Shown here: piece after piece, positions 33,309 to 44,799 of the stretch
Layout of the letters: every line of letters begins with the position of its first letter
How positions within the stretch are numbered: position 1 is the first letter of the stretch
NCBI GenBank assembly: GCA_020081605.1
Contig: JAHREC010000040.1
Coordinates: forward strand, 107,230-171,229
Direction: 5' to 3'
Origin: Albifimbria verrucaria
Taxonomy: Eukaryota > Ascomycota > Sordariomycetes > Hypocreales > Stachybotryaceae
Length of the DNA stretch: 64,000 bases
The notes under the pieces: generated by a model
Told to the model about the DNA's origin: nothing
The model's database searches: none
What the model saw: the letters and a program-made list of their open reading frames with translations, nothing else
Position numbers and translations under genes: made by a program

Positions 33309-34330
33309 TCAATTAAGTAGCCCTTTCCCACTATCCAAAGCTGAGATTGACGATTGTGTATCAGGATGATCTAATCCAAGTTTCAGTTCGCGGGTTTGGA
33401 TGCACGTTTCTATCAGATCGATGGCTTCGCGTGTCTTTCCTATAGCATGGTAAGTGTAGACCAGATTATTCGTACTTGTCAGAGTATCGGGGTGATCTGC
33501 TCCAAGCTTCCTCTTGTGAGTCTCCATGAACTGCACTTCAAGCTTCTCGGCTTCGTCGCGTTGTCTTTGCTACTGTATGTTGCTGCAATATTAACCAAGC
33601 TCGTCAGGGTAGAGGGATGGTCTACTCCAAGCTTTATCTTGCGGGCTTCCATCACTTGAAATCCAAGCTTCTCTGCCCCTCTTATCGGCCTTGCTTCAAG
33701 AATATTACTGCGAGATTGGCCATGCTCGTCAATGTGGATGGATCATTTCCGCCAAAGAGCTCCCTTCGAATTCGTACCGCTTTTATATTAGGCTCCTCTG
33801 CATCACCCTGTCTGCCTTCAAAATCGAAGTACGCTGCTATACGATATAGAAGAGATGCCTTCACCCTTCCCTCATCCTTTGAAGCATGTTCGCTAGATTC
33901 AACTATAGCATTTGGATACGATTGGTAAGTAATATATAAAAGTAATATATATTATTAACGTCTTATAACAATCCAAGGGGTAAACGTGTGAGACCACCAT
34001 AAATGCTTCCTTTCTACATCAACTGACTGTCCCATTACTGGTAAGCCACTTACACGTCATGAACTGAACAAGCCGGTGCATATCGTAACCTCCGTTATTA
34101 GCTTCGGTTACGAATGAGAGGCCCTTCAATACTCCTAATGCATCTACGAGCTTCAGATGTCCTAGTGAGCCTGCACTTTCCTTCTGTTCCCAGTAATGGC
34201 ACAGAAATTCTGCCGGGATGTCTTGACGATCCAGTAAGCTCGTAAAGAGAGTCGCTCGCTAGCTGGCACACGCAGCTGCTCGATCTGATGGATTAAAATC
34301 ATCAACATTTGTGCGACAGCCATACCTGAC
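33309..34330 (-). pseudogene. NB-ARC/TPR NOD-like receptor, 3' part, degenerate
   Basis: Reading down the minus strand from about 34310: a winged-helix-like segment (ILFTSLLDRQDIPAEFLCHYW) and YDMHRLVQFMTCKWL, both characteristic of the end of fungal NB-ARC modules, then a stop region, and then tetratricopeptide repeats of the 42-residue kinesin-light-chain type. Three repeats are readable: NDPSTLTSMANLAVIFLKQG, VDHPSTLTSLVNIAATYS and ADHPDTLTSTNNLVYTYHA. One-base shifts occur near 33700 and 33570. Such STAND proteins are candidate allorecognition or innate-immunity receptors in fungi. The nucleotide-binding P-loop and effector domain are absent; the homeobox gene begins where the 5' half would be, so the gene is truncated. 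Confidence 0.75.
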
Positions 34331-34350
34331 ACCAAATCATTTCTGCTCGC

Positions 34351-35506
34351 CTAGCAAGGTTTGCTGTCTCCAGTTCGGTCGGGCATCATCTCGGATTTGG
34401 CGCGGGCGTTGCTGATCATTGCCGGCAATTGTCGCCGCCGGGCATTGATGAACCAATTAGAGATTTGATCTAGTGGCTGTCAGTTTCGTGAATCTTCTCC
34501 CGTTGCTCTCCATTTCGATGGCTGTGACTTACTCATCTGGAGGCCTGTGTGCCGCATCAAGTCTTGCTTTTCGTCTTCTGTTGGGTAGGGATGTTGGAGG
34601 TGGGCGACAAACCAAGTCCATAGTTTGTCTACTGTCTCCTTCGGCAAGTTACCCCGGCGCTTCCTCTGCTTGTCGTTATTGCCAACCTCGTCATATTGCC
34701 CCACTTCTTGATACTGTATGGGATAGTCCCCTGTTGTAAACGGGCTTTGTTCATACGGAAGAATGGGTCCGGTAGAGAGCGACTGATAGTGGCTTGAGTG
34801 GTGCTGCTGATATGGATAACTGATGATCCGGTTCTCATCTGGGGGTCCATGAAGCCAGTAAGCCCGGAAGGTGGTGCTATCCGGGGACTGTCTCCTTCTT
34901 TCAGGTTGTAATTCCGACTTCTTGGTGGAGACGGAAGACCAGCTGTTGGTGACCGGGCATCCGTCATTTCCCTGGCACTCAAAGTTACCGTGGTTGCCGC
35001 CCCGCTTGGCCTTATGAAGGGACTTCTCCGAGAGGCGATCGTCCGTATATCCACAGGTGCCGGTTGCGGCAAATAGCTCGGTGAATTCAACCTTGAAGCA
35101 GTCGGCTCTTGGGTTTCATACATCCAAGGTACCTGCCTCGGTCTCGCAGGCTCATCTTCCTTGTCATATGATACTCTTCTTCTTTTAATCGCTGTTGGTG
35201 AGTGGACGTACTCCGAGGTCGTTAACGATGGCTGTGCAAAAATTCTCAAACGCTTCGCTACCGATGCGTGATTAGACGGTTTTGGCTGAGCAGTCTCTAT
35301 TTCGATAATCAACTATAGCTTATTAGCATTTCGCAACTACTATCACTTGGTTGAGTCCTCCCTCATACCTGGCGAATCGAAGGAAGAGTAATGGATGCAC
35401 CACCAGACGGCGCGGGAAAGTAATTCATGGAACGTGATCCATCCCAGGAAACATTGCCCTGATGGACCGGGCGACGTGAAGGAGGAACCATGACAAGTAA
35501 AGACAT
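34351..35506 (-). CDS. TALE/KN-type homeobox transcription factor
   Basis: Three exons: 35506-35369 (46 codons), 35312-34533 and 34469-34351, with introns of 56 nt (GTATGA..GCTAAT..CTATAG) and 63 nt (GTAAGT..CACTAG), both in phase. The first two-thirds is Ser/Pro-rich and basic. The C-terminal homeodomain has RKRRGNLPKETVDKL, HPYPTEDEKQDL (the three-residue TALE loop) and, across the second intron, NQISNWFINARRRQLP, the recognition helix. One base appears lost near 34860; downstream frame GPPDENRIISYPYQQHHSSH leads directly into the homeodomain. Fungal relatives act in development and conidiation. A 1.6-kb gene-free upstream region fits a complex promoter. Ends SKPC-stop at 34351. Confidence 0.85.
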
Positions 35507-37125
35507 GTTGAAAGACAGTAGTTTAGGATGTCCCGAAACCGTTTCTGACTGAATTCGTGATGGCCTAAATCCCATTCCGGGACCAGCACGTCAAAAGAAG
35601 TTCAACCCTTGCAGGCGATCAAACGCTGCCTGAGGATCTTACAAGTGCCTAGGATCGAAGGGGACGATCAACGAACAGTAGGCCGACCTGTAATGACCAA
35701 GCCTTGAGGCTCTGATCAGAGAGTACGAACAAGCGTGGATGATTGACTTTAAATTAAGCCAAGAGGCAGCCCAATGATAAACAAAGAGTAGCCACAATAA
35801 GTAATGGCAGGATGAAAATCAGCAGGGAGCAAGGTCTGCTGCCGGCTGTTGTACGATGGCCATGGGAAATACGGTACTGGATCTATGGACCAAAATATCG
35901 ATGTCCCCCTTTGCCAAGAGCAGCAAGGCAGCCAAGTAAAGTACAATTGGAAGAATGAAAGCCGTACCAGCCGTGGGTGGGTACGGGAGTCCAAAGCAGC
36001 GCAGAGCGGAGACGGGTTTGATAGAAGCGAGGCTAAGCCATCATGACTAGGCATGCGAAGCATGCACCGGCGATTAGGGAGCGAAAAAATGACGAGAGGA
36101 CGACATGGAGACGGGGACTGCTAAACCACCATTTCCAGTAGTTTCTGGCAGGTATCTGGGTGGTGCCAAAATAATGATCATAGGTACCGTATGTCCAAAC
36201 AGGGATAGGGGTCTTAACGAACGGACCATGAACCCACGCAGTTCGGGAAGCTAAGTGGAAGCTGGGAAAAGATATGACCGAGCAGCTAGCAGCGCCTGGT
36301 AGGAAGCCAAGGGAATAGTGATCCACAAAGAGTGAACGGGTCTCCCCAACCGGAAGGGGCGTTTGTATTGGGATTGTGCAGGCTGAATGTGAGGAAAGGG
36401 GCGTCTTTTGTCGGATTTACCGCCCAAGAAGAGGAATTTTGAAGATCTTGAGCGACAGTCAGTCCTTGATCGCTAATGCCATTAATTTTGGAAACTATGC
36501 GGAATCTTCTACTTGTGATCTGTCAGACTAACTAATTTAGGGATTTCATGCCAATATTATAGAAGATGGAGGATACTGCTGAAGCTGCGATAGAGGAGGC
36601 GGTAAAGGAGGTCAATAATACGCAGTATATCAGACGCATACCGAGTGCACTCCATCCCACCCGACTTGGCATTTTCTTAGAACATTAGCACCTATCTCCA
36701 TCATCTGTAGCCAAGATGAAGTTCACTTGCCTGCGGATCACACATCCAGTTTGTGTCTTTTCTGTGTCATGGCGTGCCGTAGCTTTTTCATGTTCATTCT
36801 TCACGCGTCACCACATTTCGCAATGCTGAAAGACTGGCTAACATGTTCGTAGTTTCTTTAAGGGCACAATTGCTCATCAGAGTGACCAATTAATCTTCTG
36901 GTCGACAGGGTAGGTGGTTTTAGGTTGATACAGGGGCCTCACGAGGTCGATTTTCAATGTGGAGCAAATATGGGGCAAATGCGAGATGAGGCGGACGTCT
37001 TCAGTCAAACACAGTTCATTTCTCAGGTCGAAGGGTGGCACGAACTGTTCCACGTTAAGATGTATGCCAACAATTCTTGCCTAGCTTGGCGAACGTTGCA
37101 TTTGCCGCAACTTACCACGATGGCT
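35507..37125. other. Long upstream region of the homeobox gene
   Basis: No supported gene. Hydrophobic and Trp/Tyr-rich minus frames at 35749-36063 and 36033-36326 and a 41-codon plus frame at 36566-36691 lack recognisable features. Confidence 0.4.
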
Positions 37126-37381
37126 ATCTCCTTGAGCGCCTTAAGATGCCAAAGATGTGGCAACCCCACAACGCCTTAGTCATCGTGTTAGACATAAAGC
37201 AACATCCTAAAACGATAAAGTGTTGATTGTTATCATGTAGTTGTATGTAACGATAGCAATGTGGGTACATCTATTATTGGCCCAGTTTAATGTGTTTCCA
37301 ATATCACTAGGTGTTACCCGATGTTGATTGGTCACTTCCTTTTTCGTGACATTTCCGGCACCTGAAGGCGCTCAAGGAGAT
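37126..37381. mobile_element. Short piggyBac-type non-autonomous element
   Basis: About 256 bases bounded by inverted repeats of about 33 bases: left edge ATCTCCTTGAGCGCCTTAAG and right edge complementary to it with about five mismatches. The interior (CCCCACAACGCCTTAGTCAT, TATGTAACGATAGCAATG, GATTGGTC) matches the ends of the coding element at 60201-62356 and the short elements at 58833 and 59806. It has no coding capacity. No clear TTAA duplication was found. Confidence 0.8.
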
Positions 37382-37552
37382 TGCATAGCTTGCTCCTCAA
37401 CGAAGGATCCATACCCCTCTCTCCAGAGAACTGGGTCACGTGCAGGGCCAATCCCTGTACATCTTGTTGAAAGTAAGACGAATCGTCTTGCATGACACAA
37501 ACCTCGGATCCATCCTAACTGTCCTCCGAATCAGCCTTGAAGTATTCTCATC

Positions 37553-38922
37553 ATGACTTCAGTTACTATCGCGTTCCCCAAAAGAACGCAGGAGAAGGAG
37601 ACCAGTCTGTTGATGCACTATCTTGATGTGGTCTTCCCCACCCAATTCCCAATGCACGAGAAACATTACGAAGGCAGGAGAGAATGGCTCTTGACCATCC
37701 TCACCTCTTCGCGGAGTGTGTATTATGCAACCTTGAGCCTCAGCCTACTACATAAGGAGTCGCACCTGGACGATCTCAAGAGTATATGGCAGAGTGAGCG
37801 CAGGCGATATTACATCCTTGCCCTCCAAGAGTCCCAGAAGCTGCTGGGTCAATTGGATTTGGTGTCAGGCATTGCTAAGCTAAAGGGCAACATTCACGCT
37901 CTAGCGAGCGCAGTTCAGCTCATCAGCATCGAGGTAAACAATTTCTGGAACTTCCATTTCCCGCTGCTTCTCCTTTCCTTGATGGGCGCTTGGGCGATCC
38001 TTGAAACTAATCGGGAACGCTTTAAACCATCCAGTCATCAAGTCTTGATTCGGGAGACTGGCAAGTTCACCTGCTCGCCGGAAAGGCTTTCATCCCAGCG
38101 TTGGTCCACGGCTGGTCCCTCATCCCTAAATCAAGGCGCTTCATATCATCGGTATGGAGCATACTAGATGCAACGCAGTTCAGCGCCGTACATAATGAAG
38201 ATTCGTTGTCTTTTGAGTATGTGGGTGCCCTGCAATTTCTTACAAACATCTTGTTAATGTACGGAATATTTTCCTGTATCTCCTTGGGTCCGGCAAGGGC
38301 TACGTATGCCGAGTATCGGTACTTGCTGGACCAGGAGAGCATGATCCAGATGGACCAAGTTATAGGGTGCAAGAATTGGGTCTTGTCGGCCATCTTAGAA
38401 GTCGGGGAACTGGATAAGTGGAAAAGAGAAGAGATGAAATATCGCCGGCTGAGCCTGAAAGATCTGAGGAACCGCTCTATGGCTATAGAAGGCCAGATAG
38501 AAACCGGGCTGCGGGAGACATCAATGAGCGCATTGGTGGACACTATCACCAAAATATATGCAACTTCCACCTTAACTTACATGCATACAGTTGTGTCCGG
38601 TCTAAACCCAAACCTGCGGGAAGTCCAGGACACTGTGTCTACCACAATTGCACTATTGAAACAGCTCTCAAGTGTACAGGTAGCCAGGAGTTTTGTGTGG
38701 TCTTTGGTTATCACTGGTTGCATGGCTTCACGGAGCCAAGAAGATTACTTCAGAGGCCTGATCGCTGTGGCAGGGACTTCAATACAGGGCCTCCGTAGCT
38801 GTTGGAGCTTACCCTCGATTTGGGGCCGTGCATGGAAAATGAGGGACATGATAACCACAACCTCTCATCTGGTCTGGGAGGACATCATCAACGGCCAAGG
38901 CCCTGCGGCTCTACTCGCTTAG
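37553..38922 (+). CDS. Fungal_trans_2-type regulator without zinc cluster
   Basis: One of the few intact-looking genes. Exon 1 is 37553-37933, a 101-nt intron (GTAAAC..ACTAAT..ATCCAG) ends at 38034, and exon 2 runs to 38922; both junctions are phase 0 and the product is about 422 aa. The opening LLMHYLDVVFPTQFP and the later HLLAGKAFIPALVHGW are typical of the C-terminal regulatory domain (formerly DUF3468) of fungal Zn2Cys6 proteins, an all-helical region. No zinc cluster precedes it: the promoter-proximal 170 bases are not coding. It may be a truncated paralogue or a regulator acting through a partner. Start context CATCATGAC is acceptable. Confidence 0.8.
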
Positions 38923-39794
38923 GACTAGCAAAGAAGTATGTTTGATACGGTACTAGTAACTTTTCTAATATAACTATTCCATTAATCAAGGGCATACTAT
39001 ATACGCGGAAAGCTACAGGCGGCTCGGGAGGTGTATCACATGAGTGGCACTAGCCCTACATAGAGCTAAGGCCTTCTTCCTAGTTTCATAAGGGGATTTC
39101 GCAAATCTATTGGGAAAAAACGGTATACTACCAAGTTGACACTGGAATTGGTGCTTTCAGCATTAGAAAACCTTCCAAACATGAGAATTGGTGATAGTTT
39201 AAATTCACATATACAAACTTGCTATAAACGCCGGAGCCGGCAGTACAGCACAACACTTAGTCATCTTGAACGTCCTGTCAGAAACCATTGAAATCAGTTC
39301 GGATGATGTTACGAAATTCCTCAGTGCGGACCAGCGCTGTGGCGCATTGTGGCTAGTACCGTGCGCTCAGCGCGGAGGATATGTGCACCAACGACCCATC
39401 GACTAGTCTAAACATCAAAGGCCAAGAATAGATCCTGCTGTAGAGGCAGACGTAGTTACGTAAGGCTGTTCCGTAGGTGAACTTAGGACTCGTTCTTCCG
39501 TTCATCTTATTCTCCCTTTTGTGACCAAGCCAGAAATCTCCTTGCTGTGTTATTCACCAGTTCACAATCACCCGGAGACTAAATCGTACGAAGCGAACTC
39601 AGCTTGGTGCTATACTCCAATGTAACTTCCCAACTAGTCAGATAGCTAGAATTATCGGCTGTAGCGAATGGACCGTCCAACCGACGACTCCTGCCTCTGG
39701 ATACTGTCCATGATAAGCGAGGGTACGTTAGAACCAACTTCGTAGTTTCAGCTATCTATCTCGTTATGGTTGATGGCTATACGTCAGTAGAGCT
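38923..39794. other. No recognised gene
   Basis: About 870 bases with no open frame of note and no recognised repeat. Confidence 0.5.
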
Positions 39795-40270
39795 GGTTGT
39801 TTATTTGGAGCCACGATAGGGCCGCTTTTACACGCGACTTGCGGACCGGAAACAGATTCCCGACATCTGCAGCGCTAGGCTTGCTCGGACCGCTCCACGA
39901 CACATGAATGTTCTCCATAGTCTCCAGAAGGGGTAAGGGAGAAGTGTGGGCTTCCGGTAGCTACGACCCGACGGTGTCTTATTATCAACAGTAAACTTTG
40001 CAATGTACCCAAATGGAGTATGGAGAGCAATCAGCCCATCCTCAACGGGAGAGAGGACGTCGAGCTCCTCGGGATGCTGATGCTCGCACCCAACATCCAT
40101 TCACCAAACAGGCCGTTGGCAGTTTTCCTTTTCCCAGACTAGTGCCGCATACCCGGCATATATCGGCCGCAGCATCATCGTCTGACGCGAAGTACTGCTC
40201 GCATTCCTGGAGCACTTTCATGGTCTGCAACAAGGGTGGTGTCAGGTGTTTCCCATCGAGTTCCAATAAG
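39795..40270 (-). pseudogene. Helitron-type replication protein fragment (DUF6570-like region)
   Basis: Minus-strand pieces CRVCGTSLGKGKLPTACLVN, then in another frame HPEELDVLSPVEDGLIALH and GYIAKFTVDNKTPSG, then NIHVSWSGPSKPSAADVGN and RVKAALSWLQINNQLY up to a stop near 39795. Order and wording fit the region in front of the Helitron-like N domain of fungal rolling-circle transposon proteins. Helicase and HUH endonuclease parts are missing, so this is an inactive fragment. One frameshift lies near 40090-40100. The OrsD relic lies immediately upstream on the same strand; they may have been separate elements brought together. Confidence 0.6.
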
Positions 40271-40334
40271 CTTAGAGGGCGAATACTTTCAATATTGGTC
40301 TTTATACACTAGGATTTGTGTGGTGCTGGATCCG

Positions 40335-40350
40335 CGCAGTCAAGGAGATA
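40335..40350. repeat. Solo end of a piggyBac-type short element
   Basis: CGCAGTCAAGGAGAT here is identical to the right edge of the short element ending at 60058. No matching left edge was found within 300 bases. It sits between the Helitron-like and OrsD relics and directly abuts the A tract. Confidence 0.45.
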
Positions 40351-40351
40351 C

Positions 40352-40370
40352 AAAAAAAAAAAAAAAAAAA
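40352..40370. repeat. A homopolymer, 19 bases
   Basis: An uninterrupted run of A on the plus strand at the 3' edge of the OrsD relic; possibly the tail of a retroposition event or simple-sequence growth. Confidence 0.9.
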
Positions 40371-40371
40371 C

Positions 40372-42411
40372 CCTTGGGAACTAGTCTATAGTGAGCAACC
40401 TGGTGATTGTAATAGAAATCTCCCACTTCTCGCACTACTCTGAACAGTCGAGGTCCTGGAGTAGTAGCTAGGACCAAGTACGTAGATATAGAATGACCCC
40501 TTGAATCACTGTATCTTATCCTCAGTTGCTGAAATGCATTCATGGTCAACGTAAACATGTCACCCCATGACACACTCTCTCCGTTGTCACTCCAACGTGG
40601 CTAGTAGGCTGGTGACTCGGCTTTTGCCATAAGACAACCCAAAACTCCTCAAGCTGATAAACTCAGCCAAGGCAGAGGGCGAACCAGCGACAATATACCG
40701 GTTGCAAATATCTTGCATATGCTCGATTTGTCCGCTGCGCGGTCTCTGGGTTATGCCTATGGTTGGGTACGAAAAGACCGGCAGTGTGTATTCCAGGAAG
40801 ATCAACCGCTGGCAGTATATCAACGGGGACAAGGAAGGGGAATATTGTCGAGCAAGCTTACATTGCCGACAATCGAGAGAAAAGCCGAGGATGCCACTGA
40901 AATAGACCAATAATGTAGACTCGGGCTGGCCGTCGAGGAATGGCTGAGTGCACACCGAGAGATTAGGCTTGAATAGTAATTCTAGAAACTCGGACTCAGC
41001 TGTATTCCTTATTGGGCCTTGGTAGATGTTTTCATCGCACGACGCATCTTCGTGGTCTTCTCGTTCCTTAATGACCTCATCTGTCCAGTTCTCGCTTTCA
41101 TCTTCAGCTCTTCAACCACTTCATCAGAGTCGTACTCGTCCCAGCCTAAAGGTTCTCCATCTTCCAGGTTATCATAGTCATCCACGAGCCCGCAGTGGTC
41201 CGAGGATTTGACCGGGTAGCGTGCATCAAAAGTCTTCGGCCATCTTCCTGCGTGCCTGTCGAGACCAGACCAGACTCTGTGCTCCCAGACGTTCTTAAGC
41301 AAGCGCATATACTCGGGATAGAGACTGACCTTGACCTGCTCCCTCGTTGATGGTGACATCAAGTATGTCCGAAATATAAAGGCAATAAACTGTTTCCAAA
41401 TAGATCGATAGCGATAGCTCGCGCCTGGTTCTGCCATCACAGAAAACCCTCTTGGTTAGAACGTGTTACTCTTCAAGGTAAGCAGCCAATAATAAACAAG
41501 TCTACTGCTATGCAGAACAGTATTCTTGCATCGATCGAGCACCGAGTCAGCCGCTCCTAAGATACAGCCAAGCTTCTGCTCGTCTTGGTAGCAGCTGGTC
41601 ATGTCGGTATCTCCATTCTGCAGTCCCTGGCCGAGGACTAAGTCTTTCTGTACGACTGTGCCGGATACACGAACCGGCAGTTGTATCATCATTCGCAAGA
41701 TATCCCGCCGAGTGTTCTTGAACATTTTGAGCCATTGAGTACGCTCCAGCCATGGACTGGTAGCTGCGTGAGTTTCCTCTCCCAGTGCCTTAGCGTAGCA
41801 CCGTGGCTGATCTTGAGCCTCCTTGTACTTTTCGTGGCGTTCAATGACTGCTTGTACGTGTGACTGTGTTTCCGGATCAAGCTTGCAAGGGGTGCCTTTG
41901 ACGGCCTCTGCCTCGCTCCTCTTGCTTTTGCAAGGTGCCGTCCACCGATCAACCTCGAACCAACCGCTTGCTGCGCGTGAGAAAAATAACCGCTGGCACG
42001 GTACGTTTTCCTCCAAAGTTGCTCTGGGCGTACGCTTGCCTCGCCTTCCGCCGATTCTTGTAGATTGAGTCTCGGCCGCCCACGCCCACGGATATTCTGT
42101 CGTTGGCGTTTAACACGCCAGTGCTGAATCATCTTAGCCTTGCTCTTGATGATATACGGACATTTCAGACATTTGATCCTGTCCGTTCGTGGAGCGGCCA
42201 AGTGTGGAAGGTGAACTCTAAGAGATCTGCGGTTCGGACGAATATCTGGTAGCTGCTGACCGGTGTTCGCAATAGCTCTCCTCTTCCCTAGCGGTATGTC
42301 TCGATGTCGAGAGAGGTGATTAAGCACTTCTTCCGACACACAAGCGAAGCCACATACTTTGCAGATGACAACCCGGTGCCGCTCGTTGTAGACGAGAGGC
42401 TCCATCGTCAA
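40372..42411 (-). pseudogene. OrsD-domain (DUF3505-like) C2H2 protein, degenerate
   Basis: Starts near 42411 with LVYNERHRVVICKVCGFACV and HLSRH, a Cys/His pair, then KCLKCPYIIKSKAKMIQHW, a second C2H2 pair, followed after a one-base shift near 42025 by CQRLFFSRAASGWFEVDR, the hallmark block of fungal OrsD-domain proteins. A TAA at 41456-41458 interrupts a frame that continues with VMAEPGASYRYRSIWKQFI and on to 41009. Later pieces (TLLVYFSGILGFSLDC, and WSDNGESVSWGDMFTLTM with shifts near 41000 and 40610) belong to the same long protein. OrsD was named from the orsellinic-acid cluster, but large genomes carry many copies that behave like mobile-element genes, often beside RecQ-like helicases. 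No helicase motif is left here. Confidence 0.75.
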
Positions 42412-42862
42412 TGGGGCTCCTCCTGCAGCCGATTAGCCAGCTACATGAGCCGCCTTCCGCCTCGCATCCTCTGTACCCTTTTCCCTTTACACGATACGAC
42501 ATCCCGGTAACGCGAACCGCGTTTTATACAATAATTGATCAGTTCCGATAACAGATAAAATGAACTCACTCTACCCCTGCTTGAAAATTAAACTCTAACC
42601 TCCTGGGTTTGCAGGGCAGAAAAAGAACTCTACTCGAGTTCAATTTGTTATTGTGCAGTAGTGTCCTATACTTCGACTCATAGTCGGGTATTAATGCAGT
42701 AATTAGGTATCAGTACAGCATAAGGCAACCTAGGCCAGCATTTAAGCTGTTCCGAAGAATACCACCTTGTCTTGCTCTTAGTATTATTTCTCTCTAGAAA
42801 CACTCAGTGTCACTCGCTACTTTGCTCCTTTTTAGCGCCGAGAATATCATCTACCACCCCTC

Positions 42863-44799
42863 ATGGATTTTCCACCTACAGAATACCAAAAACGGCCACG
42901 GGAGTATGGGAAATGGCGTTGCGGGGCTTGCCTGTTTGAGTTATCAGATGATATTGACACCCTTATCAATATTGACGTCGCACTTGATGAAACATTTGCT
43001 CCGAATTGTGTTGATAATCGCGACTACTGGGTTAACAAGTGGGCATTTCACAGCTCCGTGGAACGTGGCTGTAAAATATGTCAATCGCTCGTGTCGATAA
43101 TTAATCTCTCTCGGGATCGCATCACACCACCACAGCTAACATGGCGCCGCGGCATACTGCTTACGCCCGATGACAGTAAATATCAAATATTTCTCACTTC
43201 CGATCAAGACCTGACGGCGGAGGAGCTAGCGAAATTCCATCCATATCTCAGTATAAATAGCTCTCCGTCCGGGAACACGGGAAGCAGCCTGGCATTCGAG
43301 CGTGCGGCATCATGGCTGGGGCAGTGCCTCAAGCAACATGAAGTATGTGCGCAACGGTCTACCAATATAGAAGCCATGCCTCAGCGCATAATATTTATCG
43401 ACGACTACGCCACCTGCTCAGCCCGCCTCATCGATGACACAACTCAGATGACGCCTCAGCCGTATCTCTGCCTAAGTCATCGCTGGACGTTACGAACTAG
43501 AGCATCTAGTCTGACGCGAGATCGCGTAAAATCATTTCGGGAGGCAATACCAAAAGGATTCTTGTACCCACTCTTCGTTAATGTGTTTGAAGTAACACAG
43601 CGGCTAGGTTATCAATACATATGGATTGATTCCCTATGCATTTGTCAGGACGACCTCGATGATTGGCATAAACAATCCTCTCATATGGCTGCAATTTACG
43701 AAAATGCTAATATTACAATCTCTGCCGTGAGCGCTGACCTTCAGAATGGAAAAATATTTTCCCAGGGTTCACCAAAGAGTCATAAGCTTTGTGCCTATAA
43801 CGGTAGAGACATCTTCATTCGACGCGTCGATAATGTGCACCCATTTAAGCTTGATTATAACCCTTTCAGTGGGACCTATTTATCCAGTATTAATTCTGAA
43901 TACTCACCTCTTCTCCGGCGAGGATGGGTCTACCAAGAATGGCTTCTATCGAGACGAGTTTTGTACTTCACACCCAATGAACTGATTCTTGAGTGCAGAC
44001 AATCACTACGTTGTGAATGTGGGAGTGAGGAGGAAGCATGGCACGAGTCAAGGCTCGATGCCCAACAGTATCCAAGATGAACTGGTTGGACATCTGCCAT
44101 CATCACAGCCGTACAGGGCTTTCGTATCCGAGCGATAGATTGCCGGCCTTGTCAGGAATTGCGAGACGGTTTGGAGAAGCACGTGGCTGGACATACCTTG
44201 CCGGCCTATGGCGTGAAGATACAGACTTCGTCCGATTGCTCATGTGGTCCGCAGAAAGACCAGCAGCCCGCCCTACTGTCACTAATCGCTTGCCGTCTTG
44301 GTCTTGGGCCTCGATCAACTCGCCAGTTACCGCAGTTCCCATGCCGTTTGGCCAGGAGGAAGCCATTGCATGTCAAATTATCGATCATGACGTTCTGCCT
44401 GGACCCAACCCCTATGGAGTCCCCAAGTTTGCTAAGCTGGTGGTGCAAGGGCCTTGCATCACGGCTACACTCGAATACACCCCGCCGCGATCTGGTGCAT
44501 TGGACAAAGGGGCATTTTACTTGTTCTTACAGCTAGCAGAATTAATCGCCTGGGTAAATCCGGACTACTCCTTCGAGATGCCCGGAGTGGATCATGTGGC
44601 CTCGGGTAAGCGGGTTTTGCTATTGATATGCTCGTTCAGCGCGAACATGATCAGAGGAATTGTTTTAAAATCAGTTGGTACAACTGGAAAGATTTTCGAA
44701 CGTATCGGTTTCGCAACCTGTTCCTTCAGTGAAAGCCCCCAACGTATGCCTGAAAGACTTCAAAGCCACTGGACAATACGAGAATTCACCTTGATTTGA
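42863..44799 (+). pseudogene. HET-domain (heterokaryon incompatibility) protein, frameshifted
   Basis: ATG at 42863. An N-terminal Cys-containing region (CGACLFELSDDIDTL; CKICQSL) of about 200 residues precedes the HET domain. Its core motifs are YLCLSHRW, then YIWIDSLCICQDDLDDWHKQ, then AAIYENANITISA and RRGWVYQEWLLSRRVLYF. The first frame stops at 44080; a second frame from about 44040 continues with TGLSYPSDRLPALSGIARRF and WSWASI to a stop at 44799, as expected for the C-terminal part, so one base is lost between 44040 and 44095. HET proteins trigger cell death after fusion of unlike strains. Total length would be about 640 aa in a single exon. Otherwise well preserved. Confidence 0.85.

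Noticed and set aside
38067..38570. 167-codon minus-strand frame
   Set aside because: Fully antisense to exon 2 of the intact Fungal_trans_2-type gene.
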